Assembly (NCBI RefSeq): GCF_001625565.1
Contig: NZ_AUXS01000050.1
Location: 1-64,000 of the forward strand
Length of the DNA stretch: 64,000 bases
Reading direction: 5' to 3'
From: Pseudoalteromonas luteoviolacea NCIMB 1944
Lineage (GTDB): Bacteria > Pseudomonadota > Gammaproteobacteria > Enterobacterales > Alteromonadaceae
Positions within the stretch are counted from its first letter, which is position 1; each line of letters starts with the position of its first letter. Below, one piece after another: positions 44,975-53,066 of the stretch. The notes beneath the pieces are model-generated. The model ran no database searches. It was not told the DNA's origin and worked only from the letters and a program-made list of their open reading frames with translations. The position numbers were made by a program, and so were the translations under genes.

Positions 44975-45394
44975 AACATATCCTTGAAATAATCCGTGTG
45001 TTTACGCATGAAAACCATAAAACCGGTGTTCATTCGCATAGCCAAGATAAAACAGCACACTAAATTTATCAAGATATTAATAATGAATTAACATAAAAAA
45101 TTTCAGATTTTCGCTATCACAATGAAATATATAAATAATATTGAGGTTTTCTAGATTGCAAAACAATCACTATTTGCGCAACAATCTCTTCTTCTTGAAT
45201 AATTAACCAGCTTGCAACATAGACAGCATAAAACGACGTATGTAAATAATTGGCCTATAAAATAAGCAAAAATGGTCAGTTGGCAAAGTCACTTGCACAA
45301 AGGGGAAGCAAAAGGCAGAAAAAACATGAAAGTATTAACAGATCGTGTCTTGGCGATAAAGGGCTACACGTACCATAACCCTTTTCTTACAACC
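44975..45394. other. AT-rich intergenic region
   Basis: This 420-base region is markedly AT-rich. It contains the promoter of the DUF3103-like gene at its low end. A 60-codon plus-strand frame at 45272-45454 has no family resemblance and overlaps the end of the next gene, so I do not call it. I saw no RNA gene. Confidence 0.6.
45044..45072 (-). promoter_or_regulatory. Sigma-70 promoter of the DUF3103-like gene
   Basis: On the minus strand TTGATA (45067-45072) and TATCTT (45044-45049) are separated by 17 bases, about 70 bases before the start codon. Confidence 0.55.
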
Positions 45395-45775
45395 CTATTT
45401 TTCCACTGGATACAAGGTTATCTCTATACCTGCACCAATCGCAGATATACGTAATAAAGTATCGACATCAATGGCTTGAGAATAACACTTTGGTGCTTCA
45501 CCTGAGACAAAACCAATGTCAAACGTACGTTTTTTACATCCTAACCACTGCTTAAGTGCAGCCTTAGAGCAGGACTCAATCAATTCACATAAGTGGTTGA
45601 TGGCTTTGTTAGGGCTGTTGACTTCAGTACTCGATTCAATGCGCGCCAGCTCACGATAATCATCTTTATCATAGTGAAGTACAACCGCATTACGCCTCAG
45701 GTCCTCAACCAAAGCGGAGATATCATGTTTGGATTCTAACTCTAGGTCGACATTTAAAAATTGGATTTCTGACAT
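45395..45775 (-). CDS. Hypothetical protein (126 aa)
   Basis: I do not recognise this family. The protein is soluble, acidic and without signal peptide. It starts MSEIQFLNVDLELESKHDISALVEDLRRNAVVLHYD and ends in a segment FDIGFVSGEAPKCYSQAIDVDTLLRISAIGAGIEITLYP that looks like an alpha/beta fold of the kind found in small immunity-type or DUF4279-like proteins. That resemblance is weak. AAGGTAA lies ten bases before the ATG. It has no operon partner. Confidence 0.6.
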   Translation of the reverse strand: MSEIQFLNVDLELESKHDISALVEDLRRNAVVLHYDKDDYRELARIESSTEVNSPNKAINHLCELIESCSKAALKQWLGCKKRTFDIGFVSGEAPKCYSQAIDVDTLLRISAIGAGIEITLYPVEK

Positions 45776-45962
45776 TGTGAATGCGTTACCTTGCTTTATG
45801 ATAGGACCGAAGGTCTCAATTGTTTATACACTGTTCACCACCAAAACGCCGCGTAACTAGCTTACGCAATTAAAGTCATACTTTTGGGTGCGACAATTTG
45901 TCACTGTGGATTTTACGCCAATTTCAATAAGCTATCAGCAATTTTGACTAAAAAACAGAGCA

Positions 45963-46670
45963 ATGATTAAAACCGCATTAAAACCAGCCAGAAAAATACA
46001 TAAATACCTTGGTTATTTACTGGCATTGCAACTCTTTGCATGGCTGCTCGGTGGACTTGTAATGAGTGCCATTCCATTAGAAATGGTCCACGGTAAACAC
46101 CTTGCGAACCGACAATTAGAAAACCCATTTAATTCAAATCATTACACGGCAAGTTTGGATCAATTGACCCAACAAGTGAGTGGGCTACGCAGCATTGAGT
46201 TCAAACATTTTCTCAATACACCCCTGATCAAATTAAGTGGCGATACCGATGTCTATTTTCACGGCGTCACTGGTGAGCGGTTTCAAGCACCAACTCAAGC
46301 TGCAATAGAGCGCCAAGCCAAAGCACATTACCTTGGCGACAGCGAGATTGCCCGCGTCACATTCATGGCAACGGGACCCAGAGAAGTACAGTATAGAAAA
46401 AATATTTGGCGCGTCGTATTTGCTGATACCCTGAGTACCACGGTTTATTTAGCGAATGACAGTGGTCATGTGATCACAGTACGCAGCACGCTATGGCGCA
46501 TTTTTGATTTTTTCTGGATGTTACATATTATGGATTATGATGAAAGAGATGACTTTAACAATCCGCTGTTGATATCTTTTTCAGCCACCAGCGTTCTATT
46601 CTGTATATCAGGCATCATACTTTTATTTCAGTCTCCGCCGTGGCGACGCCGACGTACCCAGTTTAAATAA
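45963..46670 (+). CDS. PepSY-type inner membrane protein
   Basis: The 235-residue protein has an N-terminal TM (about 17-37; YLGYLLALQLFAWLLGGLVMSAI), a periplasmic segment of about 150 residues containing a PepSY-like region (DSGHVITVRSTLWRIFDFFWMLHIMDY) and a C-terminal TM (about 205-225). RKIHKYLGYLLALQ...WRIFDFFWMLHIMDY is the pattern of PepSY-TM proteins, often linked to iron or haem-related reductases. It is followed 66 bases later by endA. Function is not established. Confidence 0.7.
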   Translation: MIKTALKPARKIHKYLGYLLALQLFAWLLGGLVMSAIPLEMVHGKHLANRQLENPFNSNHYTASLDQLTQQVSGLRSIEFKHFLNTPLIKLSGDTDVYFHGVTGERFQAPTQAAIERQAKAHYLGDSEIARVTFMATGPREVQYRKNIWRVVFADTLSTTVYLANDSGHVITVRSTLWRIFDFFWMLHIMDYDERDDFNNPLLISFSATSVLFCISGIILLFQSPPWRRRRTQFK

Positions 46671-46736
46671 GCTGTTATTAATCACATTAATGGGATAATC
46701 TGAGGGCAGTTTCGATGTTCACCCTAGGTGAGAGAC

Positions 46737-47369
46737 ATGCCCTTTGTCCCTGTTGTCATTTTATTGTTTTCCGTGTTTTTTAGCTGGTTCGCAAACGCGC
46801 AGCCATTTACGAGTTTTTATCAGGCAAAAAAGCACTTATCTCAACAACTCAGCGGATCCGCTAAAACACTTTACTGCGGTTGCGACATCACTCGGCAGGG
46901 GAAAAAGCTAGTGCCTGATCCGTCTAAATGTGGCTATCAACCGCGAAAACCCATCACTCGAAGTGGCAAACCAAATAGTCGAGCGACCCGGATAGAGTGG
47001 GAGCACATAGTACCAGCATGGGAGTTTGGCCATCAGTTACAATGCTGGCAATCTGGCGGCAGAGCGCATTGCCGTAAAGTCAGTGCCCAATTTAGGCGCA
47101 TGGAAGCGGATGTTCGAAACCTAGCACCTGCGATTGGCGAAATAAATGGAGATCGCAGTAACTATCGTTTCGGCATGCTGCCAAACACGCCATACAAACA
47201 TGGTGCATGTGCAGTCAAAATCGATTTTAAACAACGGGTTATTGAGCCTCCAGTATACGCACGGAAACAAATCGCCGAGGCATACTTTTACATGCAAAAA
47301 ACATATGGCTTAAAAATCGCTGAAAAACAGCAAAAGCTGTTCCAAGTTTGGGCAAATTTAAATCAATAA
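46737..47369 (+). CDS. endA: Endonuclease I (EndA/Dns-type periplasmic or secreted nuclease)
   Basis: The start is the ATG after AGGTGAGAG, giving MPFVPVVILLFSVFFSWFANAQ, a signal peptide; a GTG three codons upstream lacks its own site. The 210-residue protein has the EndA core: IEWEHIVPAWEFG with the catalytic His, CRKVSAQFRRMEADVRNLAPAIGEINGDRSN with the metal-binding Asn and GACAVKIDFKQRVIEP. Four or more cysteines suit the exported, disulfide-bonded form. It cuts DNA (and RNA) nonspecifically. It is a second nuclease of this family within 5 kb. Confidence 0.93.
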   Translation: MPFVPVVILLFSVFFSWFANAQPFTSFYQAKKHLSQQLSGSAKTLYCGCDITRQGKKLVPDPSKCGYQPRKPITRSGKPNSRATRIEWEHIVPAWEFGHQLQCWQSGGRAHCRKVSAQFRRMEADVRNLAPAIGEINGDRSNYRFGMLPNTPYKHGACAVKIDFKQRVIEPPVYARKQIAEAYFYMQKTYGLKIAEKQQKLFQVWANLNQ

Positions 47370-47557
47370 GACGGCCTAATCCATTAATTTTTTCATGTCC
47401 TGTATTAAAAATGGTAACAGCCGCTAATTTGATTGTAATCTACATCAGCAATTGATAATTTGACTCTAGTATTGATTTTGGACGCACAATTGAAAGCATC
47501 ACCCGCTGATACAGGTCTACTCAAAGAAGATCATCTGGCAATGCTTAGGAATGGAAT

Positions 47558-49180
47558 ATGAGATTGAATAACAAATTATACCTAGCACTAGGTATGGCAT
47601 TTACAACTACCTTACTCGCTGGTTGCGGTGGCTCCAGTGGCGGGGCAAATAATGTAACACCGACACCCACTACGCCAGCGGTGCCAGATACAACACCGCC
47701 AACCTGGCAAGCCGGTAGATTTGATTCTTCGACTCAGTTTGCTAACCGCTGTGCTGCACCACGCAGTGGTATCGATCCATTCGAGAACAAAGCGTACCCC
47801 GATGTTGCCGGTACCGCCATGCATGAGAAAATGTGGTTGCGCTCATTCAGCCACGAAACCTACCTTTGGTACGATGAAATCATCGACAATGATCCCAATG
47901 GGTTTGCGACTGTCGCCGCTTATTTTGACCAGTTAAAAACATTTGAAACAACCGCCAGTGGTCGAGATAAAGACGAATTTCACTTCAGTGAAAGCTACGA
48001 AGACTTCAAAAAAGAATCACAAGACGGCGTGTCTGCTAGCTTTGGTATCAACTGGACTATACCGCAAACACGTATGGCCTATGTCGGATATATCGATGAC
48101 AATACACCAGCCGCCGATGCTGGAGTGCAAAGAGGCGACAGATTGCTCAAAGTCGGTGATATTGACTTTGCTACCTTTAATAGTCGAGACATCGCGCAAT
48201 ACAACCAAGTTCTAGCAGCCTTTATACCGCAAAAAGATCAAACCGTCACATTGACTTTGTTGGGTCGTGATGGACAAGAAAAGACCGTATCATTGACCGC
48301 AAAAGACTTGGCCCTTGTTCCTGTCAAAAATAGTCAAGTCTTCGAGTTTGAAGGCAAGCAGATCGGCTACGTACAGTTTAATCAATTTGTCGCCAGTGGA
48401 CAGGCCGATCTGATTGCGGCATTTAATCAATTTAGCCAGAACAACGTCGACGAGCTAGTACTCGATATGCGTTACAACGGAGGTGGTCTTGTATTCCAAG
48501 CATCTCAGCTAAGTTATATGATTGCCGGAAGCCAATCTAACAATCGTACCTACTCAGTTAAAACACATAATGACAAGCAGAGCAGTAAAAACGAGCCGCT
48601 CGGATTTGTAGATCAGTCGATAAACTGGACCACACTTGAATACAATAATGATCAACTGCCCTCTGCACAAATGAATCGGGTCTATATGTTGACCACCAAT
48701 GATACCGCTTCGGCCAGTGAAAGCGTCATCAATGCATTGCGTGGCATAGACGTAGAAGTCATCTTGATTGGTGGCAATACACGCGGGAAACCGTACGGCT
48801 TTTTACCTGAGCAAAACTGTGGCACTGTGTACTATACAATTCAAACCAAATCAGCCAATGAAAAGGGGTTTGGTGACTATGAGGACGGCTTTATCGTCAC
48901 CCCTCAAGCAAACATCATTGGCGAGATTGGCCTTGACGCCAAAGTGCCAGGCTGTGTGCTCAGCGATGATTTCACTAAGGAGCTAGGTGACAAAACAGAA
49001 GGGCTATTCGCTGGCGCATTGCACCATATATCTACTGGCGCCTGCCCAACCAATGAAGCATCACGACAAGCGCGCACTACTCAGACCTTTATGAATACTA
49101 ACAATGCCGCGCCATTCGATTTGCCTTTCCAACCTTTGAAACATGGTGCTGTATATACCACAATCAAACAAGGCAAATAA
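47558..49180 (+). CDS. S41-family C-terminal processing peptidase, lipoprotein with PDZ domain
   Basis: The 540-residue protein has a lipoprotein signal (FTTTLLAGCGGSSGG), a spacer, a PDZ domain (about 160-250; SFGINWTIPQTRMAYVGYIDDNTPAADAGVQRGDRLLKV) and the S41 domain (about 260-470). The catalytic Ser is in TASASESVINAL and the Lys in GGNTRGKPYGF, both in place. It is likely an outer-membrane or periplasmic protease. TAAATG joins it directly to the small lipoprotein downstream. Confidence 0.9.
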   Translation: MRLNNKLYLALGMAFTTTLLAGCGGSSGGANNVTPTPTTPAVPDTTPPTWQAGRFDSSTQFANRCAAPRSGIDPFENKAYPDVAGTAMHEKMWLRSFSHETYLWYDEIIDNDPNGFATVAAYFDQLKTFETTASGRDKDEFHFSESYEDFKKESQDGVSASFGINWTIPQTRMAYVGYIDDNTPAADAGVQRGDRLLKVGDIDFATFNSRDIAQYNQVLAAFIPQKDQTVTLTLLGRDGQEKTVSLTAKDLALVPVKNSQVFEFEGKQIGYVQFNQFVASGQADLIAAFNQFSQNNVDELVLDMRYNGGGLVFQASQLSYMIAGSQSNNRTYSVKTHNDKQSSKNEPLGFVDQSINWTTLEYNNDQLPSAQMNRVYMLTTNDTASASESVINALRGIDVEVILIGGNTRGKPYGFLPEQNCGTVYYTIQTKSANEKGFGDYEDGFIVTPQANIIGEIGLDAKVPGCVLSDDFTKELGDKTEGLFAGALHHISTGACPTNEASRQARTTQTFMNTNNAAPFDLPFQPLKHGAVYTTIKQGK

Positions 49181-49564
49181 ATGACCTTTAAGCAAAGCTT
49201 TTGCACCCTAGCGGCACTCCTTGTGAGTGCCTGCCAAAGCCACAGTCAACCGCAGAGCCAACCCGCTGTGCTACAAACTGTGACGCCCTCAATTGTTGCT
49301 GAGATTAGTTCAGCTATCGTGGCATTAAAAGGGGGGGAAACCCCGACCCTTGCACATAACGTATTTACTCAATCACCTCAGTTAATTTTAACGCATGGCC
49401 AGTCAAGTGGCGGTATGGCAAATACTGCCTTATCAGCACTGCCCATTAGTACCTTTGAACTACAGCTGCGCGCAAATACCTGTGTACTCTATTATCCAAA
49501 AGCCAATAAATTTGTGCCGCTGCACTACGCCACCTGTACACCCTTTGAAGATACCAGTAAATAA
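49181..49564 (+). CDS. Small putative lipoprotein coupled to the S41 peptidase
   Basis: The 127-residue protein has a signal peptide with a lipobox (LAALLVSACQSHS). The rest is unremarkable with a cysteine pair near the end (NTCVLYYPKANKFVPLHYATCTPF). No family is recognised. Its ATG follows the peptidase stop with no gap (TAAATG), so translation is probably coupled. This suggests a partner or substrate of the peptidase, by inference. Confidence 0.7.
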   Translation: MTFKQSFCTLAALLVSACQSHSQPQSQPAVLQTVTPSIVAEISSAIVALKGGETPTLAHNVFTQSPQLILTHGQSSGGMANTALSALPISTFELQLRANTCVLYYPKANKFVPLHYATCTPFEDTSK

Positions 49565-49653
49565 GAAACAATTTAGGGATGCCACATAATTACCTAACTT
49601 GCATCCATAAAAGGGATAGGACACACTAGGGCGGTTCAGCCAAGGAGTCATAT

Positions 49654-50343
49654 ATGCACATCACCCCCGTGTCACCATTTCAGCCGCAACTACCTTACAT
49701 CTATCGCAGTATGGCATTCAGTCCAGAAGTATACCAAGACAGCGATTTTGCGTATTTTAATCAACCTCTACCAAGCAAACTACAGCGTGCAGTGGCGAAG
49801 CGAAAAGCCGAATACCTAGCGGGTCGCGTTTGCGCCGCACAGGCTATAAAACAGTTAGGATTACCCCATCACGTAGTGCAAACTGGCGACGACCGCGCGC
49901 CAATTTGGCCACAAGGCATTCGGGGCGCTATCACACACAGTAAAGGTATTGCGATGGCAGTGGTTACTGATAATTCAAACGTATTAGGTCTGGGTATCGA
50001 CATAGAACATATGATGTCAGATAGGCAAGAACTGGAATTGCGTAGCCAAATTTTAAGAGAAGATGAAGCCGACGTATTCGAGTCCCTTGGGCAGTCTCAC
50101 CATAGGCCACTGACACTGGTTTTCTCAGCAAAAGAAAGCATATACAAAGCACTCTATGGACAAGTGCAAAAGTTTTTTGGCTTTGACGCCGCCAAATTAG
50201 TTGGACATGACTCGCAACAGCTGCACTTCACGCTCACAACTGACTTACACCCTACTTTACCTAAAAGCTCGAAAGTAAGTGTTTATTACCAATACAATGA
50301 TGAAATGGTACTTACTGAGTGTGTGCACCAGCAAGCTTCTTAA
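49654..50343 (+). CDS. entD: EntD/Sfp-type 4'-phosphopantetheinyl transferase
   Basis: The enzyme transfers phosphopantetheine from CoA to carrier domains, here most likely the aryl carrier domain of EntB (57815). The 229-residue protein shows the Sfp/EntD motifs: AEYLAGRVCAAQAIKQL, WPQGIRGAITHSKGIAMAVV, LGLGIDIEHMM with the Mg-binding acidic residues and FSAKESIYKALY. AAGGAG precedes the ATG by eight bases. It is convergent with the TonB receptor gene, separated by a terminator. Confidence 0.92.
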   Translation: MHITPVSPFQPQLPYIYRSMAFSPEVYQDSDFAYFNQPLPSKLQRAVAKRKAEYLAGRVCAAQAIKQLGLPHHVVQTGDDRAPIWPQGIRGAITHSKGIAMAVVTDNSNVLGLGIDIEHMMSDRQELELRSQILREDEADVFESLGQSHHRPLTLVFSAKESIYKALYGQVQKFFGFDAAKLVGHDSQQLHFTLTTDLHPTLPKSSKVSVYYQYNDEMVLTECVHQQAS

Positions 50344-50353
50344 CTCCAAATAC

Positions 50354-50382
50354 AAAAAACGATGCCAAGGGCATCGTTTTTT
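50354..50382. terminator. Bidirectional Rho-independent terminator
   Basis: AAAAAACGATGCC and GGCATCGTTTTTT form a 13-pair stem with a three-base loop between the converging entD-like and TonB-receptor genes. It is symmetric and should act on both strands. Confidence 0.93.
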
Positions 50383-50403
50383 ATTTGCGTGGTATTGCGT
50401 CCT

Positions 50404-52770
50404 TTAGAAACTATATTCTAACTGCAATGCCACTTCTCGCTCCTGACCCAGCTCTACATAGTTCCAACGACGGCTGCCTTTTGAATTGAGATAGTCTTTG
50501 TCCAATAAGTTGTTCACACTCAAGAACACACCCCAGTTTTCAGGTTGATAGCCAACTCGAGCGTTTACAATAGTACGGCTTGGGATCTCTGGATCATCTA
50601 ATACTCGCTGACCATTGGCATCGAGGTTTTGATAAACCGGGGCTGCAAATTGCTTTGCGCTACTTTGGTAGTTCATATTCATGTTGGCAAGCCAACCAGT
50701 TCCTGAATCATAGTCAATCGCTAAGTTTGCAGTCCAGTTAGGGCTTTTTGGAAATGCGCGACCAACAAAGTCGTCACCAGTGACGACATTCGAATCATTG
50801 AATTCAAATTCTGTGATTTCAGTTTTTGCATACCCTACACCAGCGGATAGCTGAATCGTATCTGACCAAGCGTACTCTGCACTGGTCTCAAACCCTTTAA
50901 CTTCTGATTTACCCGCATTGACCACTTCTAGGTCAAATAAATTGCCAGATAACTGCACACGAACTTGTTGCTCTCGCCAGTCAATATAAAACGCATTGGC
51001 ATTTAGCACCAAGGTGTCATCTAACCACGTGCTGCGCCAGCTTAATTCGTAGTTGTGAGTATATTCAGGATCATAGGTATAAATTTTATTTTTGGTGGTA
51101 TTGACGCCTAGACCACCCGAGCGGTAGCCTTTTTGGTAGCTTAAACTCACAGACATGGCTTCATCAATATGATGTGTCGCACCAAGCTTAGGTAAAAAGC
51201 TCGTGAATGACTCTTCAGCGCGAGGCTGCTCGCCAGATGCACGCTCTGCGTTGGCAACGATAAGCTGATTAACACCGCCAATCAACTGTGCCATTTGCGG
51301 GTTTTGTGCAAAGTTTTGCGGATTAGGCAACACGGTTTCTGGTGCAATTTTTTGGCTCGCAACCGATGAGTTAGCGCGAGTTTCTTTGTCCCAACGCGCA
51401 CCGCCAAACACTGACCACTGGTCGTTGATTTGATATACGAAATCAGCAAAAACAGCTCGGTTTTCGACTTCTTCGATTGGGTTCGTCGCGCCATTGACCA
51501 GCACAGGATCTGCACCTACAGCTTGATAAATACCAATGACCTGATTAGCCAGCGCTTCAGCCGGTAAGCCCAATTTAGTAAACTGCGCAACGAGCTGATC
51601 TTTTACGCCAGTCTCCGCAAAACCGTAGCTAATTTGCGAATCGGTTGTCATGTTGCGGTCATCATTGGCAACAAAGACACCAAAAATACCACTTAGTTTA
51701 TCGCCAGAATAGGTGAACTTTACCTCGTGTCCACGTCGCTTATCATCATTCGTTTGCTGCCAAACATCAGACTTAGCAATACCAAAATCACTGTCATTTA
51801 AACGAATATATTCACTGTCGCTATATGAACCGGTATATGACACCAACCACTGTGCAGACAGGTCATAATCTAGATTCATCACCCAGCGCTGAGCATCGTT
51901 TTCCGTATATGCGTCGGTATTAATAAAAAGATACCTTTGCTCATATAAATCATTGATCGGGTATTTTGCATCTGGCGACACATTCGATTGAAACAAGGTG
52001 CCATTTTCGCTGCTAAAATTAGAATAACTCAGGCGTGCTGTGAGCGCTTTCATCGCAGAAGGTGTATATGCTAGGTTAACACGTACCATATCACTTTCTT
52101 TGTCATCCATGGTTTTATTTAACAACGGGTTGTATATATCACCATCGCGTTGTTTATGTTCAGCGGCAACACGAAATGCCAATTCGTCTTCAATTAGGCT
52201 GCCACCAAAAGCGACCGCAGCTTGTTGTTGACCGTTTTGGCCATAAATAACACGCGCTTTTCCTGATGCTGTATGTTCAGCGTCACGGGTTTTAACTACA
52301 ACGGCACCTGCCAATGCACTGCGACCTTGCAGTGTCGACTGCGGCCCTCGTAAAACCTCGACTTGTTGCAAGTCCCAAGTAGAAAAAGCCCCCGCAGCTG
52401 TCATATCTTCAGATAATGCCGCACCATCCACATAGATACGCGCAAGGCCACCGTTACCGCCACCCGTAATTGTGTACGAATCAATACCACGAATACGGTA
52501 ACCTGTGCTTGGATCGCCGCTCACATTAGGAGTTCGCATGGTAATGTCATAAAAGTCTTGGATATTTTCCTTTTCCATCTTAGCCGCTGTGAGTACCGCA
52601 ACACTAGTTGGCGTCTCTTGCAAGCTACGATCTATTTTTTGACCTGTAACCACGATTTTTTCTAATTCTTGTTCATCAGCCAATGTCGCGCCACTGTGCG
52701 CGCCTAAAGCCAATGCAATACCGCAATACAACGGAGACAAACCAACTAATCGACCTAATGATGATGACAA
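50404..52770 (-). CDS. TonB-dependent outer membrane siderophore receptor
   Basis: The 788-residue protein has a signal peptide (CGIALALGAHSGATLA), a plug domain (about 40-160; EKIVVTGQKIDRSLQETPTSVAVLTA, VEVLRGPQSTLQGRSALAGAVVVKT) and a 22-stranded barrel ending in EVALQLEYSF with the terminal aromatic residue. It would import the ferric form of the siderophore made by entCEBA and the condensation enzyme. The start is a TTG right after GGAGGG, since no ATG precedes the signal peptide in frame. A near-perfect Fur box overlaps its -10. It is on the same strand as the ABC exporter gene upstream. Confidence 0.93.
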   Translation of the reverse strand: MSSSLGRLVGLSPLYCGIALALGAHSGATLADEQELEKIVVTGQKIDRSLQETPTSVAVLTAAKMEKENIQDFYDITMRTPNVSGDPSTGYRIRGIDSYTITGGGNGGLARIYVDGAALSEDMTAAGAFSTWDLQQVEVLRGPQSTLQGRSALAGAVVVKTRDAEHTASGKARVIYGQNGQQQAAVAFGGSLIEDELAFRVAAEHKQRDGDIYNPLLNKTMDDKESDMVRVNLAYTPSAMKALTARLSYSNFSSENGTLFQSNVSPDAKYPINDLYEQRYLFINTDAYTENDAQRWVMNLDYDLSAQWLVSYTGSYSDSEYIRLNDSDFGIAKSDVWQQTNDDKRRGHEVKFTYSGDKLSGIFGVFVANDDRNMTTDSQISYGFAETGVKDQLVAQFTKLGLPAEALANQVIGIYQAVGADPVLVNGATNPIEEVENRAVFADFVYQINDQWSVFGGARWDKETRANSSVASQKIAPETVLPNPQNFAQNPQMAQLIGGVNQLIVANAERASGEQPRAEESFTSFLPKLGATHHIDEAMSVSLSYQKGYRSGGLGVNTTKNKIYTYDPEYTHNYELSWRSTWLDDTLVLNANAFYIDWREQQVRVQLSGNLFDLEVVNAGKSEVKGFETSAEYAWSDTIQLSAGVGYAKTEITEFEFNDSNVVTGDDFVGRAFPKSPNWTANLAIDYDSGTGWLANMNMNYQSSAKQFAAPVYQNLDANGQRVLDDPEIPSRTIVNARVGYQPENWGVFLSVNNLLDKDYLNSKGSRRWNYVELGQEREVALQLEYSF

Positions 52771-52794
52771 AACACCCTCCTAAAAAACATAAAC

Positions 52795-52816
52795 AATGAT
52801 AATCATTATCATTATA
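52795..52816 (-). promoter_or_regulatory. Fur box overlapping the TonB receptor promoter
   Basis: The 19-mer AATGATAATCATTATCATT (52795-52813) contains the perfect 7-1-7 palindrome TGATAAT-C-ATTATCA (52797-52811) of the Fur consensus. On the minus strand the -10 TATAAT (52811-52816) overlaps it, so Fur bound with iron would block the promoter. The -35 is weak. It lies 25-45 bases before the TTG start. Confidence 0.9.
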
Positions 52817-53004
52817 CCTTTTAATCGTATAATTAAGAAAGAGTGAAGTTAGCGGATCATTAATTTTTAATCTAATAAATGGGTAATTGGGAAATAAATG
52901 TCACAATAATTAGTATAAAAAAGCAAAAGTATGACTTTGGGAGTCAAATATACTGACTTACTAAGTCATTATTCTGTGCAATAAATGAGATTTGTTTTTG
53001 ATAG

Positions 53005-53051
53005 CAACAATATTATCGCAGTCGCGAACGGCACCTACGATAATATTGTTG
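53005..53051. repeat. Long perfect inverted repeat between receptor and exporter genes
   Basis: CAACAATATTATCG (53005-53018) and CGATAATATTGTTG (53038-53051) form a perfect 14-base inverted repeat around a 19-base spacer. It lies just past the stop codon of the ABC exporter (minus) and about 235 bases before the receptor start. No T run follows on either strand. Its role is unknown. Confidence 0.75.
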
Positions 53052-53066
53052 AAGTAGATAGAATAA

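Noticed and set aside
45272..45454. 60-codon plus-strand frame in the AT-rich gap
   Set aside because: No family resemblance, and it overlaps the end of a better supported minus-strand gene.
53005..53051. Integron attC site
   Set aside because: The outer bases do not fit the RYYYAAC/GTTRRRY core pair, and there is no integrase or cassette array.
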